Source: JANMDR01 sp031376425 (GTDB lineage: Bacteria > Pseudomonadota > Gammaproteobacteria > Burkholderiales > Usitatibacteraceae). From it: 13,226 bases of DNA. Shown here in pieces: positions 7,518-13,226 of this stretch. The notes under the pieces were generated by a model. That model had not been told where the DNA came from and did no database searches. It saw nothing but the letters and a program-made list of their open reading frames with translations. Made by a program: the position numbers and the translations under genes. Each line of letters opens with the position of its first letter. The stretch's first letter is position 1. The DNA lies in assembly GCA_031376425.1 (NCBI GenBank), contig JANMDR010000098.1:1-13226 (forward strand). The letters run 5' to 3'.

Positions 7518-7569
7518 GCGTCTTCTCGACTATGAGCACACAGCTTTCGGCAAGATCGTATTGCCTGCT

Positions 7570-7629
7570 TCTGTGCCTATGCTTGATTCTATGCTGGTGT
7601 CTATCCCCGAGTCTATCGCTGTACCTATA
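7570..7629 (+). repeat. 12-bp tandem minisatellite, five degenerate units
   Basis: The five consecutive 12-bp units are TCTGTGCCTATG, CTTGATTCTATG, CTGGTGTCTATC, CCCGAGTCTATC and GCTGTACCTATA. All share CTAT at unit positions 8-11. The repeat fills the middle of the 163-bp gap between the eRF1-like gene and the stress protein gene. In the stress protein's frame it reads as a tetrapeptide repeat ending in S/P-M/I. Confidence 0.75.
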
Positions 7630-7663
7630 CCTGTAACGAAACCCACAACCGTTCCGCATCACC

Positions 7664-7670
7664 AAAGGAG
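7664..7670 (+). promoter_or_regulatory. Ribosome binding site of the universal stress protein gene
   Basis: AAAGGAG ends 10 nt before ATG 7681. It supports this start, although the frame remains open upstream to ATG 7438. Confidence 0.75.
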
Positions 7671-7680
7671 CACACTGAAA

Positions 7681-8127
7681 ATGGTAAAAATAGTCCTCGC
7701 CGTTGATGGTTCAGTACCGTCAATAGCTGCAACTCATGCTGTCATTAAACACCGCGCCTTATTTAATTCACCGGTGGCTATTCACCTTGTTTACGTTGGT
7801 GCACCGGTCCCTAAACTATTTGGTGTACATATGGTGGTAGACGAAGCGGCGCTGGGTCGGTTTGTTAAAGAAGATGCCGATGTGGCACTAGCGGCGAGTG
7901 AGAACATGTTGAGCAAACTCGACATTGACTACAAGCGCCATGATTTTATTGGCGAAGTTGCGGTGGTTATTAATGAATTTGCCACCACCCAAGTGGCCGA
8001 CTTTATTTACATTGGTGCCCACGGTCGTGGCACCCTACTCACCAATATTCGCGCCGCAATTCTGGGATCAACAGCCGTTAAACTACTACATTCCGCAACT
8101 GTACCCATAGTTGTTATTCACGCGTAA
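7681..8127 (+). CDS. Universal stress protein, UspA family
   Basis: The 148-residue single-domain product starts with MVKIVLAVDGS, the usual first strand with the nucleotide-contacting Asp. It contains ADFIYIGAHGRG near 106-117, then GSTAVKLLHSATVPIVVI to the end, the standard C-terminal UspA pattern. The ATP-binding motif in UspA relatives is G-x2-G-x9-G-S/T. Here the spacing between GAHG and GST is 13 residues, so the loop is about four residues longer and nucleotide binding is uncertain. The start at 7681 has AAAGGAG upstream. The frame is open back to ATG 7438, which would add 81 residues including a tetrapeptide repeat and overlap the previous gene; I consider that extension unlikely. 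USPs aid survival under starvation, hypoxia and membrane stress. The gene lies in the same-direction series with the FNR-like regulator. Confidence 0.9.
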   Translation: MVKIVLAVDGSVPSIAATHAVIKHRALFNSPVAIHLVYVGAPVPKLFGVHMVVDEAALGRFVKEDADVALAASENMLSKLDIDYKRHDFIGEVAVVINEFATTQVADFIYIGAHGRGTLLTNIRAAILGSTAVKLLHSATVPIVVIHA

Positions 8128-8175
8128 TTTCCCTCCGTGAGTACATGAAATGCAGCGCTTTTTGGGATCAAGATA

Positions 8176-9720
8176 ATGAACGAGTTTGAGCTAAAGTTTG
8201 AAGTGCACTCGGCTAGCCTACCGCGTATTAAAGCGGCGCTTCTTCGCGGGAAGGCTACCAAGCAAAGGTTACGAGCACATTACGTTGACACAGCCGAAGG
8301 TGACTTCGCCGCGCATGGCATAAGCGTGCGGGTTCGCTTAGAAGATAAGCAATGGGTGCAAACCGCAAAGAGCAAAACAAATCGTCCTACGGAACGACTT
8401 GAACACAATGTTGTGCTCGTTGACCAATCCACAAAACGCGTACCCATTATAGACTTAGCGCTGCACGCGGGCACACCAGTGGGTAAAGCAATCGCAAAAG
8501 CCTTAAATCTGAATGCCAAGCGAAGGCTTAACGCCAAGGCTAATGAAACCTATCCTGAGCTGGTGTTAATTTACGCAACGGATGTGCAACGTACCGCCAT
8601 GTTGATCGAGAATAATGACTCTGCTGTAGAAATTGCGTTAGACCAAGGACGAGTTTTTACTGATGCACAATCTACCGATCTTTGTGAGCTTGAATTTGAA
8701 TTAAAGCAAGGTGCGCCCCTAGCTGCAGTAACGCTAGCGCAACAGTGGTGTGCTGACTACGGCCTATGGCTCAACACCATCACTAAATCAATGAAAGGCG
8801 AGCACCTGCGCAGTGACTTTGGGGCGAACCTAGCGGAAATAAAATCGGCGAAAGCGGTAAAAACGGCCAAGCCCGCATTTCATCGTACCGTCAGTGGCGC
8901 GAAAATGATGTCCGCTGTTTTGCAAGCCTGCTTACAGGAGATATTAAATAACGCCAGTGAATTAGCCAGCGGCAGCGTTAATGCCGAGCACGTTCATCAC
9001 CTGCGCGTTGGCATACGGCGAATGCGCACCGCACTGCGCGAGTTGGACGGCCTAGTTGATAACATCGATCCCGCTTGGGAAATAGTGCTAGCCAATGTTT
9101 TCAATCAGCTTGGTCAACATCGCGATCACTATCAGATTGAAACGGTACTACAGCCGCAATTGGTAGCCGCAGGCGCACCAGTCATCGCGTTTGGCGCAAG
9201 CACCAATATGCCAGACATGGGCGCAGTAATACGCGCCCCAGCCTTTCAAGATGTGTTGCTAGCACTCATTGCGGCAACGCTGGAAACACAAGCAAGCACG
9301 CACGCGGCACCGCCTTCAACTTACAAAGCGATGATGAAAATACTGCGACATCGACTTAAAAAATTACGGTCACAAGCGCTAAAAGATGGCAAAAACTTTC
9401 ACTCACTTACAGATGCCCATCAGCATCGTGTCCGCAAGCGGCTTAAACGACTACGCTACCTAAGCGAGTTCTGTGCGCCATTTTTCGCAACACATAAGAT
9501 ACAGGTATTTATTGATGCCTTAAAACCCGCACAAGATGCGCTCGGCCAATACAACGATGAGACGCTGGCTCTGCAAGCTTACCGATCACAAGCGCTCACG
9601 GACGAAAAGGCGTTGTTCGGTGTTGGTTGGTTGTCGGCACGGCGTTCGCCCAATGCACAACAGTGTCTTGAAACGATTTTAGCCTTTGCAAAGATGCGGC
9701 CATTTTGGGATAAACCGTAA
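8176..9720 (+). CDS. CYTH and CHAD domain-containing protein
   Basis: The 514-residue product joins two domains linked to polyphosphate and triphosphate chemistry. The N-terminal CYTH domain (about 1-205) opens with NEFELKFEV, giving the diagnostic ExExK (Glu3, Glu5, Lys7). It also has VRVRLED at 51-57, Lys-rich strands and ELEFELK at 171-177, the metal and phosphate ligands of the triphosphate tunnel fold. The CHAD domain (about 240-510) is helical with conserved His/Arg patches VHHLRVGIRRMRTALREL (273-290) and HRVRKRLKRLRYLSEF (417-432). CHAD domains bind inorganic polyphosphate. E. coli YgiF (CYTH-CHAD) hydrolyses triphosphate; that exact activity here is an inference. It starts 48 bp after the stress protein, with only a weak ribosome site. 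The linker at 219-235 is Ala/Lys-rich. Confidence 0.93.
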   Translation: MNEFELKFEVHSASLPRIKAALLRGKATKQRLRAHYVDTAEGDFAAHGISVRVRLEDKQWVQTAKSKTNRPTERLEHNVVLVDQSTKRVPIIDLALHAGTPVGKAIAKALNLNAKRRLNAKANETYPELVLIYATDVQRTAMLIENNDSAVEIALDQGRVFTDAQSTDLCELEFELKQGAPLAAVTLAQQWCADYGLWLNTITKSMKGEHLRSDFGANLAEIKSAKAVKTAKPAFHRTVSGAKMMSAVLQACLQEILNNASELASGSVNAEHVHHLRVGIRRMRTALRELDGLVDNIDPAWEIVLANVFNQLGQHRDHYQIETVLQPQLVAAGAPVIAFGASTNMPDMGAVIRAPAFQDVLLALIAATLETQASTHAAPPSTYKAMMKILRHRLKKLRSQALKDGKNFHSLTDAHQHRVRKRLKRLRYLSEFCAPFFATHKIQVFIDALKPAQDALGQYNDETLALQAYRSQALTDEKALFGVGWLSARRSPNAQQCLETILAFAKMRPFWDKP

Positions 9721-9797
9721 AAACCAGTGGCGGCTAGTACAGCGGTGTTGCCAAATTCAAATATACAGCCACTTCTGTAGTTTAAATAAAGTCCCTC

Positions 9798-12587
9798 GTG
9801 CAAAAAACTCTTAAAGACCAACCAGTCCAAGTTGAACCCATCAATTTAATCTTGGCGCACGTCACAAGCGGGGTAGATATTGCCACACACCTCAATGTGC
9901 AACCGGTAACGGGCTTGACTGCGCAGGAGGTACTGCAACGAAGAGTGCAATTTGGCATCAACCAATTGCCAAGCCCACCACAACGACAAGCTTGGCAGGT
10001 ATTCGCAGCCCAGTTTAAGAGCATTCTGATCCTAATTTTGTTAGGTGCAGCGCTACTGTCTGTGCTCATCGGTAATCTCAAGGATGGTATTGTCATTTTA
10101 GCGGTGGTACTGATCAACGCGACGGTCGGGTTTTATCAAGAGTGGCGGGCAGAACAAAGCCTCGCCGCCCTCAAGGACATGCTGCCACGCCGCGCGCGTG
10201 TCCGTAGGCAAAGTCAAAAATTGGATATCGTAGCGAGCGACCTTGTGCCCGGCGATATAGTTTTGCTTGAGGCGGGAGATTCGGTGCCCGCAGATGGCCG
10301 ACTTTGGTTTGCAGTCGGCCTTGAAATAGATGAATCAGTACTGACGGGCGAATCACAACCAACCAGCAAGCAAAATGATGCGCTACTCGACGGTGCAACA
10401 ATCTTGGCAGAGCGCAGCAACATGGTGTATTTGAATACGCTGGTAACCCGTGGACGGGCTGAAATGATCGTGACCAGCACGGGTGCGCGTACCGAGATGG
10501 GTCAATTGTCTGCGCTACTTGCCAGCACCACCGAGGCACCCACACCCCTACAGGTTCAACTCGACCAATTAGGCAAGCGGCTGGGCACCATTGCGTTAAC
10601 ACTGGTGGGCATACTGGCCTTGATAGAGTATTTTCGCGGCACTGCTTTGGCACATATTGCCGTTGATGCTATCGCGCTTGGCGTTGCCGCAATGCCAGAA
10701 GGTCTACCCGTGGTCGTGACCGTAACGCTGGCACTTGGCATGCGCAATATGGCGCGCCAACACGCTATCGTAAAACGCTTGGCGAGCGTTGAAACCTTGG
10801 GGTGTACAACAGTCATTTGCTCGGATAAAACGGGCACATTGACACTCAACCAAATGACGGTTTCCACATTTTGGTATCAGGGTCAGTTGTTTAACGTAAC
10901 CGGCGAAGGCTATGGATTAACGGGTGCAGTTAGCCCAGCCCTTGATACGGATTTAGGCCACGTCAACGTAGCGCATACAAATTTGGTGCCGCTCATCACA
11001 GCGGCTGTGCATTGTAACGATAGCCGAATTACTAAAGGCAATGTCATTGGCGACCCTATGGAGGCTGCGCTGCTGGTGTTAGCACACAAAATAAATGCGC
11101 CGCTGAATCAAGTAATAGAAGTACGGTCTCGGGTTGCTGAAATTCCATTTGAGTCTTCGCATAAATTCATGGCTACTTTTCATCAGGATACAGCCAACGC
11201 CACTGTGCAAATATTCGTCAAGGGTGCGCCTGATGTTCTCATGCATCTTTGCAACCAAGAATTGCTTAATGACAATATACGGGCACTAAGCACCGCGACA
11301 CGTCAGCAACTCAACGCGCAGTACGAAGCATTTGGAGCAAAAGGTTTGCGCGGACTACTGATAGCCTCTCGCGTAATTCCGGTGCGTGACTTTGATCCCA
11401 CCGCAGATTTGATGGTGTGGATGGTTGATCTGACGTTTGTAGGTTTAGTGGGGTTAATGGATCCACCTAGAAGTGAAGCCAAGATTGCCATTGCACAATG
11501 TGCAAAAGCGGGTATTAAGGTAACAATGATCACCGGCGATCACCAAGTCACGGCGCTGGCTATTGCCCGTGAATTGGGGCTAGACGGGACGGCAATGACG
11601 GGCGAGGCATTTGACAAAATTAACCCGCTTGAGCTTCCTTTAGTGATTGAAAATGTATCAGTCTTTGCCCGTGTCTCGCCAAACCATAAAGTTGCAATTG
11701 TGCGTACACTGCAAAAGAATGGCCATGTGGTGGCGATGACTGGCGACGGTGTAAACGACGCACCCGCCTTGAAGTGCGCGGACATTGGCGTGGCAATGGG
11801 GAGCGGCACCGCCGTTGCCAAAGCTGCTGCAACTATGGTGTTAACCGATGACAACTTTGCGACGCTGGTCAGCGCTGTAAGACAGGGCCGCACGCTCTAT
11901 GACAACATCGTTAAGTTTGTACGGTTCCAGTTGTCCACCACCATAGGTGCCATATTAACAGTACTGCTCGCACCATTGCTGGGTTTGGCAAGCCCGTTCA
12001 CTGCGGTGCAGATTTTGTGGATTGCCATCATTATGGATGGCCCACCGGCTATATCGCTAGCGTTAGATGCTGCCCGCCCAGGCATCATGCATGAGCCGCC
12101 GCGCAGCCGAACCCAACCATTGCTAACGCTTGCCCGTCTTGCAAAAGTAGTAGCCTACGGTTTAACTATGACCGCTGGGACACTAGCCGTAATGTTCTAC
12201 GCTGAAAGCCAAGACATGGCAGAGCTGGCGCCAACGCTGGCCTTCACCACCTTTGTTCTATTTCAGTTCTTTAATGTCTTCAATTGTCGTGTTGAACGCG
12301 GCACCGCATTCAATCGCTATTTCTTTAAGAACACCATGCTTTGGATGGCCTTAGGTGGCGTGATCGCATTGCAAATTATCGCTGTTCAATGGCCTCCCGC
12401 GCAGTCCTTATTCACAACCCAGCCGCTGAGCCCTGCGAATTGGCTCTTAGCGATTGCCGTTGCGTCATCCATCTTAGTTTTGGAAGAGAGCCGCAAACTA
12501 ATTTTTCTCATATTTTCAAAACGTGGTGCTAACGTAAAACCACGCGGCGCGTCCAACAGAAAAAATGACCCAAACTCAGCACGGTAA
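9798..12587 (+). CDS. P-type (P2A-like, Pmr1/SPCA-related) cation-transporting ATPase
   Basis: The product is a 929-residue inner-membrane ion pump. The actuator motif TGES is at 183-186 and membrane-4 PEGLP at 300-304. The phosphorylation site CSDKTGT has Asp343. The ATP-domain KGAP is near 475-478, ITGD at 578-581 and TGDGVNDAP at 648-656. Ten membrane segments are expected. Membrane 5 (VRFQLSTTIGAIL) and membrane 6 (LWIAIIMDGPPAISLA) resemble yeast Pmr1 rather than SERCA. However, the Pmr1 Asn774 and Gln783 positions are Ala743 and Ile752; only Asp747 (Pmr1 Asp778) is kept. Specificity for Ca2+ or Mn2+ is therefore doubtful. The C-terminal ~20 residues are basic and Asn/Ser-rich. The start is GTG 9798 without a good ribosome site. 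An in-frame stop at 9783-9785 leaves little room for an earlier start. It follows the CYTH-CHAD gene by 77 bp. Confidence 0.94.
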   Translation: MQKTLKDQPVQVEPINLILAHVTSGVDIATHLNVQPVTGLTAQEVLQRRVQFGINQLPSPPQRQAWQVFAAQFKSILILILLGAALLSVLIGNLKDGIVILAVVLINATVGFYQEWRAEQSLAALKDMLPRRARVRRQSQKLDIVASDLVPGDIVLLEAGDSVPADGRLWFAVGLEIDESVLTGESQPTSKQNDALLDGATILAERSNMVYLNTLVTRGRAEMIVTSTGARTEMGQLSALLASTTEAPTPLQVQLDQLGKRLGTIALTLVGILALIEYFRGTALAHIAVDAIALGVAAMPEGLPVVVTVTLALGMRNMARQHAIVKRLASVETLGCTTVICSDKTGTLTLNQMTVSTFWYQGQLFNVTGEGYGLTGAVSPALDTDLGHVNVAHTNLVPLITAAVHCNDSRITKGNVIGDPMEAALLVLAHKINAPLNQVIEVRSRVAEIPFESSHKFMATFHQDTANATVQIFVKGAPDVLMHLCNQELLNDNIRALSTATRQQLNAQYEAFGAKGLRGLLIASRVIPVRDFDPTADLMVWMVDLTFVGLVGLMDPPRSEAKIAIAQCAKAGIKVTMITGDHQVTALAIARELGLDGTAMTGEAFDKINPLELPLVIENVSVFARVSPNHKVAIVRTLQKNGHVVAMTGDGVNDAPALKCADIGVAMGSGTAVAKAAATMVLTDDNFATLVSAVRQGRTLYDNIVKFVRFQLSTTIGAILTVLLAPLLGLASPFTAVQILWIAIIMDGPPAISLALDAARPGIMHEPPRSRTQPLLTLARLAKVVAYGLTMTAGTLAVMFYAESQDMAELAPTLAFTTFVLFQFFNVFNCRVERGTAFNRYFFKNTMLWMALGGVIALQIIAVQWPPAQSLFTTQPLSPANWLLAIAVASSILVLEESRKLIFLIFSKRGANVKPRGASNRKNDPNSAR

Positions 12588-12660
12588 CGATGTGCACCGA
12601 AAATTAGCACGTTTTGGCATGATTGACACGATTGCGGCGTTTACAAAGGTGCGTCAACTG

Positions 12661-12934
12661 CCGTTTGAGCGCATGCACGGCCGCCATATTTTCAACGCTC
12701 GGGCGGATGCCAGTGGTACGCGAGGCCCTTACAACGGCGGTAATACCATATGCCAACAACGTAGTGGAACTGCCTCTGTAAGGGCGTATTGCAGACGCCC
12801 CCGTCGTGTCGGTACAGACGCACATATCTTGTGATCGACATCGCATAACAACGAACGGAACATATGCATGGCCGTCATATTTTCACCGTTTGAGCGCGTG
12901 TGTGGTCGTTGTATGTTCACCGTTTGAGCGCGTG
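12661..12934 (+). repeat. 34-bp degenerate repeat family (A), three units plus a partial
   Basis: Units lie at 12661-12694, 12852-12885, 12886-12919 and 12920-12934 (partial). The shared core is CCGTTTGAGCGC(A/G)TG, then (T/C)GG(C/T)CG and an end like (T)ATATTTTCA. TTCACCGTTTGAGCGCGTG occurs exactly twice (12882-12900 and 12916-12934), 34 bp apart. The unit at 12852 keeps only the second half well. Confidence 0.7.
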
Positions 12935-13053
12935 CAATGCGCCCCTACATGGCAATAATTCTACATGCCGATAACGGAGTGCGTCGTCTCCGAGGGCGAG
13001 AGATTTTCCACCCCTACTACAGCGGTGATCCTATATGCCAGCAACGGAGTGCG
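12726..13053 (+). repeat. ~42-bp dispersed repeat family (B), three copies
   Basis: Copies lie at 12726-12767, 12942-12983 and 13011-13053. Each begins with CCC(C/T)TAC and, after a variable stretch, contains ATGCC(A/G)(A/G/C)(C/T)AACG(T/G)AGTG. The last two share CCCCTAC at one end and AACGGAGTGCG at the other. Confidence 0.65.
12777..12835 (+). repeat. 59-bp repeat (C), copy 1
   Basis: This copy aligns without gaps to 13135-13193 at 41 of 59 positions, and at 32 of the last 39. It contains the hairpin GGGCGT-attgcag-ACGCCC at 12782-12800 and ends with CTTGTGAT. Confidence 0.65.
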
Positions 13054-13065
13054 CCATCGTACGGA

Positions 13066-13110
13066 CACGGCATGCCGTGCCCGTGCAACCGTGGCATGCC
13101 GTGCACGTGC
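13066..13110 (+). repeat. 24-bp-period direct repeat with palindromic core (D)
   Basis: GGCATGCCGTGC(C/A)CGTGC occurs at 13069-13086 and 13093-13110 (17 of 18 identical). The first copy lies in a perfect 14-bp palindrome CACGGCATGCCGTG at 13066-13079. GCACGTGC at 13103-13110 is also palindromic. Confidence 0.7.
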
Positions 13111-13134
13111 TATCGAGACACTCGTCGCCCGATT

Positions 13135-13193
13135 TGTAGGGGGAATACTCGTGCGCCCTCATCGTGTTGGAACTGACGCACCTACCTTGTGAT
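13135..13193 (+). repeat. 59-bp repeat (C), copy 2
   Basis: Second copy of the repeat at 12777-12835, with GACGCAC and CTTGTGAT conserved. The hairpin arms seen in copy 1 have decayed here. Confidence 0.65.
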
Positions 13194-13226
13194 TCCCTGC
13201 ACGTAACTACGATTTTGGCTTATTCA

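Larger units (their letters stand above)
12588..13226. other. Gene-free repeat-rich segment
   Basis: No protein in these 639 bases looks real: the short open frames (up to ~80 codons) have no family resemblance and follow the repeats. The segment holds four interleaved families of degenerate repeats (34-bp, ~42-bp, 59-bp, 24-bp period) and several short palindromes. No tRNA, rRNA or CRISPR pattern is visible, and no intrinsic terminator for the ATPase gene could be identified. Confidence 0.7.

Noticed and set aside
7438..7680. N-terminal extension of the universal stress protein to ATG 7438
   Set aside because: A strong ribosome site precedes ATG 7681, and the first 27 codons of the extension merely overlap the eRF1-like gene in another frame. 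Kept only as a finding about the minisatellite.
9726..9775. AGTGGC...GCCACT inverted repeat upstream of the second ATPase
   Set aside because: Only 6-bp arms with a loop of nearly 40 nt; easily expected by chance.
10171..10653. 160-codon open frame antisense to the second ATPase
   Set aside because: It overlaps conserved actuator-domain codons of the ATPase and has no recognisable features.
12565..13192. Small open frames of 60-90 codons in the terminal repeat region
   Set aside because: They follow the repeats, lack ribosome sites and family resemblance, and several frames are open at once, as expected in GC-rich repeats.
12661..13193. CRISPR array
   Set aside because: Repeats are degenerate, of several types and irregularly spaced, without constant-length unique spacers; no cas genes are present.

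Overview
This 13.2 kb window looks like chromosome from a Gram-negative proteobacterium with mid-range GC. The combination of an Mla/Pqi-type MCE transport operon with an auxiliary outer-membrane lipoprotein, an FNR-like regulator, a DksA/TraR-type zinc-finger protein and the small eRF1-like 'translational machinery' family suggests a betaproteobacterium, but no marker gene settles this.

Left part (1-1696). The window opens inside the 3' end of an IS4-family insertion sequence. The transposase tail ends at 140, and an IS4-like terminal inverted repeat sits at 123-140. Immediately after it, an MCE (MlaD-like) gene resumes in mid-domain, so the IS has cut this gene. The 3' remnant (141-953) overlaps by 4 nt an intact auxiliary lipoprotein gene (950-1696).

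Centre left, minus strand (1775-5544). An AI-2E family transporter (4468-5544) is followed after 41 bp by an 883-residue P-type cation ATPase (1775-4426) with unusual ion-site motifs. They look like one operon running away from the regulator.

Centre, plus strand (5743-9720). From a divergent promoter region with two hairpin-forming inverted repeats runs a series of small regulatory and stress genes. They are an FNR-like regulator that has lost two iron-sulfur ligands, a TraR/DksA-type zinc-finger protein, a baeRF/eRF1-like protein, a universal stress protein and a CYTH-CHAD protein linked to polyphosphate biology. A 12-bp tandem minisatellite separates the eRF1-like gene from the stress protein gene.

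Right part (9798-13226). A second P-type ATPase (929 aa) resembles Pmr1/SPCA pumps, but two of the three membrane-helix-6 residues known for Ca/Mn selection in yeast Pmr1 are replaced. The last ~640 bp holds no credible gene. It is a mosaic of interleaved degenerate repeats (34-bp, ~42-bp, 59-bp and 24-bp families).

How the parts may fit together (inference): the regulator, stress protein, DksA-like protein, polyphosphate-associated protein and two cation pumps resemble the content of oxygen-limitation or dormancy regulons in other bacteria, such as the Pseudomonas Anr and mycobacterial DosR regulons. A stress module controlled by the divergent FNR-like protein is a reasonable hypothesis. However, no clear TTGAT-N4-ATCAA box could be found by eye in the intergenic gaps.
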